NCBI GenBank assembly: GCA_030628225.1
Contig: DAOVRJ010000003.1
Location: forward strand, 1 to 32,153
Direction: 5' to 3'
Source: Candidatus Zixiibacteriota bacterium
Lineage (GTDB): Bacteria; SM23-81
Length of the DNA: 32,153 nucleotides
The position numbers were made by a program, and so were the translations under genes. The notes beneath the pieces are model-generated. The model was given only the letters and a program-made list of their open reading frames with translations. It was not told where the DNA came from and ran no database searches. Within the stretch, counting starts at the first letter, position 1. Each line of letters begins with the position of its first letter. This document shows, in pieces, positions 1 to 9,880 of the stretch.

Positions 1-2332
1 TATCAGCTGGGACAACAATTCTTGCTCTGACCTTGCCATTCACCTGGATAACAACGGTAACTTCAAGTTTTTTTAAGAACTTTGGATCGTAGCTTGGCCA
101 TTTGTTAAGAAAAACGCTTTGTTTGTGTCCTAGAGCTTGCCATAGCTCTTCAGCTAAATGAGGAGCAAATGGAGAAAGCAGCAATACTAAAGTCCTAGAG
201 GCTTCATCAAGAAATTTTTGGTTTCGTTTTGGCAAAGGAGTTTCTTTAAGATATATGTATAAAGCGTTGACAAACTCCATAAGCCTGCTAATGGCTGTGT
301 TAAAGTGAAATCGGTCAATGTCTTGACCAATTTGTTGAATAGTGTAATGCATGACGCGATTCAAATCGTCAGAGAAGGGATCGGATCCAGAGCTTTTCTC
401 TTGACGAATTTGATGGACCAATCTCCAAATACGGTTAAGGAATCTATAAATCCCCACAATGCCCTCGTCACTCCAATCTCCCCCATCTTGATAAGATCCC
501 ATGAACATCAAGTACATGCGGAAAGTATCAGATCCATACTGATTTATAAATTGGTCCGCGCTGACCACATTGCCTCTTGACTTGGACATCTTGGCGCCGT
601 CTTTGGTGATGGTTCCCTGATGGATAAGTCTGCTGAAAGGCTCATCGAAATGTATATGACCCATGTCATGCAGGACCTTTGTCACGAAACGGGCATAGAG
701 CAGGTGCATGACGGCGTGCTCTGCACCACCGACATATTGATCTACCGGACACCATTTCTTGACCAGATCAGGATCAAAAGCGCTTTCGCTGCGGTAAGGG
801 CTCAGGTATCTCATAAAGTACCAGGAAGAGCATACAAAAGTGTCCATGGTATCCACCTCACGGCGCCCAGGAGCACCGCAGCGTGGACAGGCTGTACGAA
901 CAAAGGCGGGATTCGTGGCTAAAGGTGATTCTTCTGTTCCCTTGGGGGTGAAATCCACATCTTTTGGCAGCAAAACCGGAAGATCTGCTTCGGGAACAGG
1001 TACGATGCCACAGTCCTCGCAGTACACGATGGGAATTGGCGCGCCCCAGTATCGCTGCCGGGAGATCAGCCAGTCCCTCAGCTTGTAATTCACGCACCGC
1101 CTTCCGATTACCGCTTTCTCCAGGGCATCGGCGATCCCCTGCCAGCCCTCTTCAGAACTCAATCCATCAAAATCAGCGGAGTTGACCATGACCCCAGATT
1201 CTACGAAGGCCTCCTTCAGGGTTCTCCCCTCCCCCGCTCCGCGGGGCCTGATGACCTCCCGGATGGGCAGATCGAATTTTTTGGCGAACTCGAAATCGCG
1301 CTGGTCATGAGCTGGAACAGCCATGACAGCGCCGGTTCCGTAAGTGAGCAAGACATAATCGGCGATCCAGATGGGTATTCTTTCATCGTTAATTGGGTTG
1401 ATGGCATAAACGCCTGTAAACACCCCCGTTTTCTCCTTTTCCGTCGAAGTTCGCTGAATTTCGCTTTCTCGTCTAGCTTTTTCGACGTAGTCGAAAACCT
1501 CTCCTTTGTGCTCCGCCTTGGTCAGCTCCTGGACCAACGCATGTTCAGGGGCCAAAACCATATAGGTGACACCAAAAAGTGTATCGGGTCTGGTGGTAAA
1601 AACGGGTATCTTCTGTTCCGACTCCGCAGCCCTGAAGATAACTTCAACGCCCTCGCTGCGACCGATCCAGTTTCTCTGCATGATTTTGGTCTTCTCCGGC
1701 CAGTCGATTCTGGCCAGATCCTCCAGAAGTCTGTCGGCATATGCGGTGGTCTTGAAGAACCACTGCTCCAGATCCTTGTGTGTAACAGATTCTCCGCAGC
1801 GCTCACAGTATCCCTCCACCACCTGTTCGTTTGCCAAAACCGTCTTGCAGCTGGGACACCAATTCACAGGTGCTTTTTTCCGCTCAGCCAACCCCTTTTT
1901 ATACAGCTGGAGGAAAAGCCACTGGGTCCAGCGATAGTATTCCGGAGAGCTGGTGTCGATCTCCTTATCCCAATCGTACATGGCTCCTATAGCTTTGAGC
2001 TGTTTCCTGATCTGGGAGATGTTCTCGGTGGTACTGATAGCCGGGTGTACCCCGTGGGAGATAGCGTAATTTTCGGCCGGCAGGCCAAAGGCGTCGTATC
2101 CCATTGGTTCAAACACATTAAAACCACACAATCGCTTATAACGAGCCCATGTATCTGTGGGGCCATAATTATACCAGTGTCCGGTATGGAGCTTTTCTCC
2201 AGAAGGATAGCTGAACATCACCAGGCAGTACAGCTTGCGGCGTTCATCGTTTAGGTCTACCTTGTTCAAACCGTGTTCTTCCCAGTAATTTTGCCATTTC
2301 TTCTCGATCGCTCTAAATGGATAACCTGCCAT
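1..2332 (-). CDS. leuS: Leucyl-tRNA synthetase, C-terminal end truncated by window edge
   Basis: Reverse-strand reading from ATG at 2332: MAGYPFRAIEKKWQNYWEEHGL...MFSYPSGEKLHTGHWYNYGPTDTWARYKRLCGFNVFEPMGYDAFGLPAENYAI (class I HIGH region); near the window start SPFAPHLAEELWQALGH...VVIQVNGKVRARIVVPAD, typical LeuS C-terminus. Not in the ORF track because its stop is off-window. Confidence 0.96.
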   Translation of the reverse strand, partial: MAGYPFRAIEKKWQNYWEEHGLNKVDLNDERRKLYCLVMFSYPSGEKLHTGHWYNYGPTDTWARYKRLCGFNVFEPMGYDAFGLPAENYAISHGVHPAISTTENISQIRKQLKAIGAMYDWDKEIDTSSPEYYRWTQWLFLQLYKKGLAERKKAPVNWCPSCKTVLANEQVVEGYCERCGESVTHKDLEQWFFKTTAYADRLLEDLARIDWPEKTKIMQRNWIGRSEGVEVIFRAAESEQKIPVFTTRPDTLFGVTYMVLAPEHALVQELTKAEHKGEVFDYVEKARRESEIQRTSTEKEKTGVFTGVYAINPINDERIPIWIADYVLLTYGTGAVMAVPAHDQRDFEFAKKFDLPIREVIRPRGAGEGRTLKEAFVESGVMVNSADFDGLSSEEGWQGIADALEKAVIGRRCVNYKLRDWLISRQRYWGAPIPIVYCEDCGIVPVPEADLPVLLPKDVDFTPKGTEESPLATNPAFVRTACPRCGAPGRREVDTMDTFVCSSWYFMRYLSPYRSESAFDPDLVKKWCPVDQYVGGAEHAVMHLLYARFVTKVLHDMGHIHFDEPFSRLIHQGTITKDGAKMSKSRGNVVSADQFINQYGSDTFRMYLMFMGSYQDGGDWSDEGIVGIYRFLNRIWRLVHQIRQEKSSGSDPFSDDLNRVMHYTIQQIGQDIDRFHFNTAISRLMEFVNALYIYLKETPLPKRNQKFLDEASRTLVLLLSPFAPHLAEELWQALGHKQSVFLNKWPSYDPKFLKKLEVTVVIQVNGKVRARIVVPAD

Positions 2333-2378
2333 TTAACTCTCCCTTAAGACTCCCCTTTTCCTGACCAGTTAACTTAAA

Positions 2379-3671
2379 CTATGGATAGATTCTGGATAAA
2401 AGCCTGGGAAATGGGATCGTCTCACGAAGATGGGATCGTCCACAGATCCAGGCTACCGTTCGCTCAATTCCCAGGCCAAACCCGGCATGGGGTACGCTGC
2501 CATATCTGCGAAGATCCAAATACCATTTGAAAACCTCGAAAGGCAATTTATGCTTTTTTATCTTTTTCTCCAATTCATCCAGCTTGTCTTCCCTCTGTCC
2601 GCCGCCGATGATCTCCCCGTATCCCTCGGGGGCCAAAACATCCAGGCATAGAGCCAATTGGTGGTTCTGGGGATCTGTCTTCATATAAAAAGCCTTGCTC
2701 TTTAAAGGATATCGATGGATGATAATTGGCTTGTCGAACTCGTTGGACAGTATGGTCTCGTCTGCAGCCCCAAAATCCTCCCCCCATTTAAAATCTATCC
2801 CTTTTTCCTGGAGAATCTGCACTGAATCGTCGTAGCTGATGCGCGGAAACGGCTTGACGACTTTGCCTAGTTTTTCCAGGTCTCTCTCCAGGAGAATGAG
2901 CTCTTTCTCTTTATTCTTCAGCACTCTTTGGACAAGATAGGTGATAAAATCCTCGGCCAGATCCATGGTGTCCGCCAGATCGTAAAAAGCCATCTCCGGT
3001 TCCACCATCCAGAACTCTGTGAGATGACGTCGTGTTTTTGCTTTCTCCGCGCGGAAAGTGGGCCCAAAACAGTACACCCGGCCAAATGCCATGGCCGCAG
3101 CTTCATTGTAGAGCTGCCCGCTTTGGGTCAAATAGGCTTGTTCGCCAAAATATTCCGTTTCGAAAAGTGCAGTGGTTCCCTCGGATGCATTGGGGGTAAA
3201 AATAGGCGCGTCGACGAGGACAAATCCGCGTTCATGGAAAAAATCCCGGCAGGCGCTGATGATCTCATCCCTTACCAGCAGGATGGCATGTTGTTTGGAT
3301 GATCTAAGCCACAGGTGGCGATGGTCCATTAAAAAGGCCGTTCCGTGTTCTTTGGGGCTAATTGGATACTCCTCGGCGATCTGGATAAGCTCGATTCTAC
3401 GAATGGCCAGCTCATAACCCCCAGGTGCCCTATGATCTTGCCGAACAACACCATTGACCTTCAAGGAAGACTCCTGAGTAAGCCGATCGAACAGTGAGAA
3501 AGTGCCCTCATCCGCATCGTCTTTGAACATAACTCCCTGCAAAAGTCCAGTTCCATCTCGTAAGGTCAAAAACCTCAGTTTTCCGCTGGATCTCTTGTTG
3601 TAAAGCCAACCCTTGATGGACACCTCTTTGCCCACATATTGGCCAATTTCGTTGATATAGGTCTGAATCAT
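2379..3671 (-). CDS. asnS: Asparaginyl-tRNA synthetase (class II)
   Basis: N-terminal OB fold ([26 protein letters not shown]), class II motifs ([55 protein letters not shown]). Confidence 0.95.
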   Translation of the reverse strand: MIQTYINEIGQYVGKEVSIKGWLYNKRSSGKLRFLTLRDGTGLLQGVMFKDDADEGTFSLFDRLTQESSLKVNGVVRQDHRAPGGYELAIRRIELIQIAEEYPISPKEHGTAFLMDHRHLWLRSSKQHAILLVRDEIISACRDFFHERGFVLVDAPIFTPNASEGTTALFETEYFGEQAYLTQSGQLYNEAAAMAFGRVYCFGPTFRAEKAKTRRHLTEFWMVEPEMAFYDLADTMDLAEDFITYLVQRVLKNKEKELILLERDLEKLGKVVKPFPRISYDDSVQILQEKGIDFKWGEDFGAADETILSNEFDKPIIIHRYPLKSKAFYMKTDPQNHQLALCLDVLAPEGYGEIIGGGQREDKLDELEKKIKKHKLPFEVFKWYLDLRRYGSVPHAGFGLGIERTVAWICGRSHLRETIPFPRLLSRIYP

Positions 3672-3727
3672 CTGCTAAAAGCTCCTTCGAATTTCCGTAT
3701 GGTGAAAAACAACCAATTGCTTTTCAC

Positions 3728-4564
3728 CTAGCTCACCAGCAAAAGGGGAAGTTCTATCTTTCGCAGAACCTCTTCGGTGGTGCTGCCCAAAAGCGCCTCT
3801 CTCAGTCGTTTATGCCCATGGACTCCCATAATAACCAGATCGACTTCTTCTGTCCTGCAGGTTCGAAGGATTTCCTCCCCCGCCCTCCCCTTACTCACCT
3901 TTGCGCTCAGTTTTAGCTCAAAAGGACGCAGGTATTCTAGAGCCTCATCTATAGTTTTTCTGCCCGACATGGAGTCGCTATCAGCAGCTAGCACGATGAG
4001 CGGACTTTTCATACGCAAGGCGAAATCAGCGGCTATCTGCAGCGCATGATTGGCCTGAGGGCTACGATCGTAGGCCAGCATCATCTTTCGAATGGCTCTG
4101 TATTCCTTAGGTAAGACCAATATGGGTTTATTAGCCTCGCGAACAGTTCCATCTAATGTTGCCCCCATCTGTTTCCGACCCCACGGTGCATATTCACCCC
4201 TACGCCCCATGATGATTAAATCGACCATACGAGCTTGCTCGCAGATGACCTCCACCGGTGAACCAGCGATTTTAGTGCTGACGAACTCCACTTTTGTCTT
4301 ACGGGCTTGCTGAGCGCACTTTTTAAGAACTTCCTCGGCCTTTTCCTCCAGGATCTTTTGGGTTTCCTTTTGATAGCTAGCGGTGGGAATCATAGGCAAA
4401 AAGCCGTCGGCCCCGATGTAGACGGCCCATTTGAATATGCGAATATCCACAATGGTCAAAAAGCGCAGAAAGGCACCGTATTTCTGGGCCAGTTGAATGC
4501 TCTGCCGCACCACGCTGTTGCTGTAAACAGAGCCGTCCACCGTGGCCAGTATGCTTTTGATCAT
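3728..4564 (-). CDS. Tandem-domain universal stress protein (UspA family)
   Basis: Two Usp domains (MIKSILATVDGSVYSNSVVRQSIQLA...; MMLAYDRSPQANHALQIAADFA...VDLVIMGVHGHKRLREALLGSTTEEVLRK). The ORF track starts at 4618, but the Usp fold starts at the internal ATG (MIKSILATVDGS, 4564), avoiding overlap with the upstream gene. Confidence 0.88.
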   Translation of the reverse strand: MIKSILATVDGSVYSNSVVRQSIQLAQKYGAFLRFLTIVDIRIFKWAVYIGADGFLPMIPTASYQKETQKILEEKAEEVLKKCAQQARKTKVEFVSTKIAGSPVEVICEQARMVDLIIMGRRGEYAPWGRKQMGATLDGTVREANKPILVLPKEYRAIRKMMLAYDRSPQANHALQIAADFALRMKSPLIVLAADSDSMSGRKTIDEALEYLRPFELKLSAKVSKGRAGEEILRTCRTEEVDLVIMGVHGHKRLREALLGSTTEEVLRKIELPLLLVS

Positions 4565-4577
4565 GACTTTTTTGCGC

Positions 4578-6206
4578 CTATACTTTGCGTAATATGGCGT
4601 AAGCGATTTTTGAAGCATGCAGATTGATCTGGTGCAGATCCCCGATGAGATCCATGTGAACGGTGGTGGTATCCAGAGATTCTTTTAGGCCTTGATGGAG
4701 ACGGTCTATGTGCGCACGATGCAGCCGGTTTTGTTCCAGAGACAGTCTCTTGCGTCTTTCGATGGTCTTTTGGGACAAGTTATTATCCCAGGCAGCGAAA
4801 GCGTTTATGGCCATCTGCAGGGTGGTAACAACCTCAGAGTGAAATTGGGTGATCTCACCGAAGCCCTCATCGGAGAAATAAAAGGGCTGAGCGATTTTTC
4901 TCTCGGCGTAGACCATGAGATTTTTGCTGACCAGATCCCCAATCTGCTCCAGCTCGCTGGTGATAAACAACAGGGCAATTTCTTTCTCCACTTGCTCGCT
5001 GGTTAGCTCTTTCTGAGAGAGCTTAGTTAAATAATGTGTTATGCGTTCCTCCAGAAGATCCACCCGGTTATCCTTTTTCACCAAGTCGCGGCGTAGCTGT
5101 TCGTCGTTATCCTTGTAAACGTTCATAGTTTTCTTGACCATCTCAAATACGATATCGGCCATTCTCAAAATCTCTCGGGTGGACTGACCCAAGGCCAAAT
5201 CTGGCGTTTCCAGGAGCGTCTCTTCCAGGTATTTGGGGGCAAATTCCCTGGCAGGTAGCTCTTTTTTCGGCAAAAGCGCGGAGATCACAGCTCCATACGG
5301 TCGAATGAAAGGCACGAAAAGTATGGCCATTCCCACGTTGAAGAAGGCATGGACGTTGGCAATCTGTCGGGGGATCTCTCCAGACGTTCTGGCTATCAGA
5401 TCGGCAACAGGGCCGATGAAGGGATAGAAAAGGATGACGCCGACGATTTTAAAAAGTGTATGGCCCCAGGCAACCCTTTTGCCAGCGACATTGGATCCTA
5501 GGCTGGCCAAAAGGGCCGTGGCACAGGTTCCCACGTTGGCTCCCAGCACCAAAGGTATGGCGGACTCCAGATTCATCAGGCCCTGAAAGGAAAGGCTGAG
5601 CACCAATCCCAGAGTGGCGGCACTGCTCTGTACGATGGCTGTAAAAATGGTGGCCAGCAATATTCCCAGCAGGGGGTTTTCCCCCACCTTGAGGATTGCA
5701 TCGGTAATATGTGGATAGTACCTCAGCGGAGCCACCGAATCGGACATGACCTTCATACCGAAGAAAATCAGCCCAAAGGCCAGAATGACCCCCCCGACTC
5801 GATAACCGCGGCTCTCCTTATTTAAGAGGGTGAGCAAAAAACCAATGGTTAGGATGAGCAGGGCGTAATCGGAAATCCGAAAAGCTATCAACTGCACGGT
5901 CACTGTGGTGCCGATACCTGCCCCTAGTATGATACTCAGGCTCTGCAATAAGGTGATCAGGCCGATGCCGGCAAAGCTGACCAGCATCACTGTGGTGGCA
6001 CTGCTGCTCTGTAAGGTCACCGTAGACAATGCTCCCACGCCGACGCCCTTGAACCTGTTGCTGATCAGCCTGCCGATGATATAGCGCAGACGGTTTTTGG
6101 CTATGCTCTGCAGATGTTCTCCACCCAGCCTTAACCCAAACAGGAAGAGGCTAAGACCACCCAAAAGGGTGAAGAAAGATATTATTGTGAAATATTCTCT
6201 GTCCAC
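4578..6206 (-). CDS. Na/Pi-cotransporter II family protein with C-terminal PhoU-like domain
   Basis: LFLFGLRLGGEHLQSIAKNRLR, two QSSSATT/QSSAATLG repeats, GANVGTCATALLAS; C-terminal helical PhoU-like region. Confidence 0.9.
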   Translation of the reverse strand: MDREYFTIISFFTLLGGLSLFLFGLRLGGEHLQSIAKNRLRYIIGRLISNRFKGVGVGALSTVTLQSSSATTVMLVSFAGIGLITLLQSLSIILGAGIGTTVTVQLIAFRISDYALLILTIGFLLTLLNKESRGYRVGGVILAFGLIFFGMKVMSDSVAPLRYYPHITDAILKVGENPLLGILLATIFTAIVQSSAATLGLVLSLSFQGLMNLESAIPLVLGANVGTCATALLASLGSNVAGKRVAWGHTLFKIVGVILFYPFIGPVADLIARTSGEIPRQIANVHAFFNVGMAILFVPFIRPYGAVISALLPKKELPAREFAPKYLEETLLETPDLALGQSTREILRMADIVFEMVKKTMNVYKDNDEQLRRDLVKKDNRVDLLEERITHYLTKLSQKELTSEQVEKEIALLFITSELEQIGDLVSKNLMVYAERKIAQPFYFSDEGFGEITQFHSEVVTTLQMAINAFAAWDNNLSQKTIERRKRLSLEQNRLHRAHIDRLHQGLKESLDTTTVHMDLIGDLHQINLHASKIAYAILRKV

Positions 6207-6247
6207 TGGAACCTTGTTTCTCCCAATCTCATAGTACCAAAGGAAAA

Positions 6248-6294
6248 GCCCCCAGCTTTGGCGATGACCACCTCGTAACCCATCTGGGGGCTCA
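6248..6294 (-). terminator. Probable intrinsic terminator downstream of rpsA
   Basis: Minus-strand AGCCCCCAG ... CTGGGGGCT (9 bp stem, long loop of about 28 nt) followed by TTTCCTTT. Confidence 0.5.
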
Positions 6295-6353
6295 GCAAAA
6301 GCCGTTTTTTACACGGATGTCGTCTTCCATTTTCAGAGACGGACCCAATTCTA

Positions 6354-8438
6354 TCACGTAGATGAGGACTCCTGATTATCTGGAGATTTGTCCTCTTCTG
6401 GCGAATTCTCAGAAGGGGGTGGCTTTTGCTCACTCTGTTTAGCAGAATCCTGCTGTTCTTCGGCAGAGGATTCGTCCTCATCGGAGAGAACCTTGGTCGC
6501 CTTTCCCATTTCCTTTGCTCCGGCAACTTCCCCCATGGTCATCGATTTCACGGGATGTTTTGCCAAATAGGATTCCAGCTCAGTCTTTTCGTGATCCTCA
6601 AAATAGGCCTTGGCGCTGAGGATGATCTTTCGGTTGCTCAGATCGAACTCGATGACCTTCAAGGGAATCTCTTCTCCTACCGAAAAAGCCTCAGCGGGTT
6701 TGCGGATATCAGGTCGGCCCAGTTGGGTAAGGGGAACAAATCCTTCTACAGATTCAGGCAATTCGACGATGACGCCACGTTCTAAAAGCCGCAGGATGGT
6801 TCCCTGAACGTTGGTTCCCACTGGATATACCTCGGACAGGTGCTCCCAAGGATCCTCGATGAGCTGTTTGTATCCCAGAGAAACACGTCGGTTGTCCTTG
6901 TCGATATTCAGGATGGTCACCTCAACTTTATCGCCTTTCTTCAACACCTCACTGGGGTGATGAATGCGACGGGTCCAGGAAAGATCGGAGATGTGCACGA
7001 GCCCATCAATTCCCTCCTCAATTTCCACAAAGGCACCGAAGTTAGTGAGATTCCTAACCCTTCCCGTCACGCGAGAGCCGATTTGGTGGCGCTCTTCAAG
7101 CGTTAACCAAGGGTTCTGCTGAATCTGCTTCAGTCCAAGAGAAATCTTCTCCCCCGCTTTGTCCACCTTAAGGACCACAATCTCAACCACATCTCCTATG
7201 GCCACAACTTTCGAGGGATGACGAATATGTTGTGTCCAGGACATCTCGGAGATGTGGATAAGTCCTTCAATCCCCTTCTCCAATTCGACAAAAGCTCCGT
7301 AGTCGGTAATGCTAACCACCTTACCTCGAACTTTATCCCCAACGGGATATTTCTCCTCTACATTCTCCCAGGGATAAGGAGTGAGCTGTTTTAACCCAAG
7401 GGATATACGCTCTCTCTCCTGTTCAAAATTGAGGACTTTGACCTTGAGCACATCGCCTATGGCCACCAGTTCAGATGGATGACTGACCCGTCCCCAGGAC
7501 ATATCGGTTATATGCAATAAACCGTCGATACCTCCCAGATCGATAAAGGCTCCAAAATCGGTGATGTTCTTAACCGTGCCCTCGCGAACTTGACCCACCT
7601 CTAACTCTTTGATAATTAGAGCCTTGGCCTTCGCCCTCTCTTCCTCCAAGACAACTCTTCGTGAAATAACGATGTTCCTTCTCATCTTGTTGAGTTTAAT
7701 AATCTTGAAGGCAAATGTTTCGCCTATTAATTGGTCTAGATCTGGAACCGGACGCAGGGCCACCTGAGATCCGGGGAGAAAAGCATCTACCCCAAAAAGG
7801 TCCACAACCATTCCGCCTTTGATCCGCCTGAGGAGACGTCCTTCAACTAGCTCTCCATTATCATAGGCATTCTTGATGTTGTCCCAGACCCTCATGAAGT
7901 CTGCCTTCTGTTTGGAGAGCACAAGCTGTCCATCCTGGTTCTCTATGCTTTCCAGATAAACATCGAATTCATCGCCCACTTTCACGTTCAGGGGTTCTCC
8001 AAACTCGATGATAGGAATAATCCCCTCCGATTTGAACCCCACATCCACAAGAGCATCGGTTTCGGAAACCTGGATGATCTTGCCCTTGACGATCTCGCCC
8101 TCCCGGATGTCGCGCATAGTTTCCTCGTATGCCTGGAGCATCTCGGCGTATTCCTCCTCGGAATACTCCTCCTCGTCATCATAAAAATATTGTTTTGTGG
8201 CAGGTTCAACATCTTCTTTGATCTCTAACTGCTCCTTTGGCTCGGGGGTGGCGACCTTAACGTTCTTCGGTTTAGGTGCGGTTTCTTCTTTTTTAATTGT
8301 CTTCTTGCGCGAAACAGACTTCTTTGGTTTAGTCACCCGCGATTTTGCCTCTTTGGGTTCACCTCCTTTCTTAGTTTTGTTTGTCTTCTCCTCCTCTGCG
8401 GAGGGTTGGGTTGGTTGAACTTCTTCTGGCAACATCAT
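6354..8438 (-). CDS. rpsA: 30S ribosomal protein S1 with charged N- and C-terminal extensions
   Basis: Six consecutive S1 repeats (e.g. GTVKNITDFGAFIDLGGIDGLLHITDMSW; GKVVSITDYGAFVELEKGIEGLIHISEMSW; GRVRNLTNFGAFVEIEEGIDGLVHISDLSW); downstream of cmk and plsC. Confidence 0.95.
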   Translation of the reverse strand: MMLPEEVQPTQPSAEEEKTNKTKKGGEPKEAKSRVTKPKKSVSRKKTIKKEETAPKPKNVKVATPEPKEQLEIKEDVEPATKQYFYDDEEEYSEEEYAEMLQAYEETMRDIREGEIVKGKIIQVSETDALVDVGFKSEGIIPIIEFGEPLNVKVGDEFDVYLESIENQDGQLVLSKQKADFMRVWDNIKNAYDNGELVEGRLLRRIKGGMVVDLFGVDAFLPGSQVALRPVPDLDQLIGETFAFKIIKLNKMRRNIVISRRVVLEEERAKAKALIIKELEVGQVREGTVKNITDFGAFIDLGGIDGLLHITDMSWGRVSHPSELVAIGDVLKVKVLNFEQERERISLGLKQLTPYPWENVEEKYPVGDKVRGKVVSITDYGAFVELEKGIEGLIHISEMSWTQHIRHPSKVVAIGDVVEIVVLKVDKAGEKISLGLKQIQQNPWLTLEERHQIGSRVTGRVRNLTNFGAFVEIEEGIDGLVHISDLSWTRRIHHPSEVLKKGDKVEVTILNIDKDNRRVSLGYKQLIEDPWEHLSEVYPVGTNVQGTILRLLERGVIVELPESVEGFVPLTQLGRPDIRKPAEAFSVGEEIPLKVIEFDLSNRKIILSAKAYFEDHEKTELESYLAKHPVKSMTMGEVAGAKEMGKATKVLSDEDESSAEEQQDSAKQSEQKPPPSENSPEEDKSPDNQESSST

Positions 8439-8469
8439 CTTCCTCTTTCCCCTTTCTTTATTAAATTTC

Positions 8470-8485
8470 GGCTCCTAAGAGCCGA
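8470..8485. other. Perfect 6-bp stem-loop in plsC-rpsA intergenic region (rpsA leader)
   Basis: CGGCTCctaaGAGCCG, between plsC stop and rpsA Shine-Dalgarno (minus strand). Confidence 0.5.
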
Positions 8486-8496
8486 TAATAATCTTA

Positions 8497-9126
8497 TTAC
8501 CTCGTTTTCATTGAGACCTGCAGAGTACCGATCCGATGCATTATTTCCTGGACAACCTTTCGATACGCCGATTTATCCTTTTCAAGGTTTTCCATCCAGC
8601 TCCATGGAATTGGAGGACCGAAGCTAACTGTCAACCTGCTTTTCCTTAAGATTGTCTTACGCAACTGATTAGAGCCACTGATATATGCCGGTACTATTGA
8701 AACCCGTCCTTCTATAGCAAGTTTTCCCACTCCCGGTTTCCCATTGAGCAGAGTGTTTCCAGGCCCTCTGGTGCCCTCGGGAAATAGCAAAACGGCATTG
8801 CCTTCCCTGAGAAGTTCGGCGATTCGCCGGAGAGCAGCCCGATCTGCCCTACCCCTGCTGACCGGAACCGTATTGTAAGCCCTTATCACACGGGCAAAAA
8901 GGCGATTTCTAAACAGTTCTTTCTTGCCCAGATAGTAAACCTCCCTCGGAATGGCCGCTCCAACTACGGGAGGATCCATCAAACTGATGTGATTGCTGGC
9001 TATGATGATCGCTCCATCGGATGGGATCATCTCCTGACCTTGCACCCGAAAGCCAAATAGAGCCTTTAAAACCGCATTTATAAATCGCCAGGACCATTTA
9101 TACAAAGGCCTCATGGCTAATCCCAT
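8497..9126 (-). CDS. plsC: 1-acyl-sn-glycerol-3-phosphate acyltransferase
   Basis: ASNHISLMDPPVVGAA (HX4D-type motif as NHISLMD), LFPEGTRGPG; placed between cmk and rpsA. Confidence 0.9.
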   Translation of the reverse strand: MGLAMRPLYKWSWRFINAVLKALFGFRVQGQEMIPSDGAIIIASNHISLMDPPVVGAAIPREVYYLGKKELFRNRLFARVIRAYNTVPVSRGRADRAALRRIAELLREGNAVLLFPEGTRGPGNTLLNGKPGVGKLAIEGRVSIVPAYISGSNQLRKTILRKSRLTVSFGPPIPWSWMENLEKDKSAYRKVVQEIMHRIGTLQVSMKTR

Positions 9127-9138
9127 TAAGTTTATGGG

Positions 9139-9840
9139 CTAGGTGTCTGCCGGCAGCTTGTCCAGAATTTCTTTAAGAACCTCTTCGATGGACAGCTTTG
9201 TGGTGTCTATGACAATGGCATTTTCCGCCTGCCGCAGAGGAGCCACCTCTCTGCGGCTGTCGTCGCGATCCCTTTGGCGCATCTGGCTCTCCAGTTGTTC
9301 CATGTCCACATCGCCACCCCAGCTTTTCATCTGCAGATAGCGTCGCCTCGCCCTTTCATGGACTGCAGCGGTGATGTAAAATTTGACATCGGCATCGGGC
9401 AAAACGACCGTGCCTATATCTCGCCCCTCCATTACTACACCGCTTACACGAGCCAGACCTCTTTGCTTTTCTACCATAGATGCGTGCACATTCGGGTAGG
9501 CTGAAATTCGCGATGAAGCCATGTCGATCTGTGGAGTGCGAATTTCTTCGGTTACATCCTGTTCATCAATCAACACACGATACGCCCATTTATCCTGGGG
9601 ATCAGTTTTTAGAAAGCGAATCTGGCACTCTTGAGCCAATTGCCCCAGGCCATCCTGGTTTTCCACATTCACACCCTTTTGCTCAGCGAGGACGGCCAGG
9701 GCTCGGTACATGGCCCCGGTATCCACGAAGAGGCATCCTAAAGTTTCGGCCAGAAGCATCCCTACAGTTCCTTTTCCACTGCTGGCCGGCCCATCAATGG
9801 CCACTATAAGCCGGGAATGACTCATTGCTGTTTCCCCCAC
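9139..9840 (-). CDS. cmk: Cytidylate kinase
   Basis: IVAIDGPASSGKGTVGMLLAETLGCLFVDTGAMYRALA; VMEGRDIGTVVLPDADVKFYITA; RRYLQ...RDRDDSRREVAPLR. Confidence 0.96.
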   Translation of the reverse strand: MGETAMSHSRLIVAIDGPASSGKGTVGMLLAETLGCLFVDTGAMYRALAVLAEQKGVNVENQDGLGQLAQECQIRFLKTDPQDKWAYRVLIDEQDVTEEIRTPQIDMASSRISAYPNVHASMVEKQRGLARVSGVVMEGRDIGTVVLPDADVKFYITAAVHERARRRYLQMKSWGGDVDMEQLESQMRQRDRDDSRREVAPLRQAENAIVIDTTKLSIEEVLKEILDKLPADT

Positions 9841-9880
9841 AGAGTGGCGATGATTTGTAGAGTCTCCGTGGACATTCTAT

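Noticed and set aside
1307-2254. 315-aa plus-strand ORF
   Set aside because: Antisense to leuS, whose motifs read cleanly on the minus strand; translation is unlike any family I know.
6182-6526. 114-aa minus ORF bridging the rpsA end and the Na/Pi gene start
   Set aside because: Mostly an alternative frame of rpsA plus the terminator region; no SD or recognisable domain.
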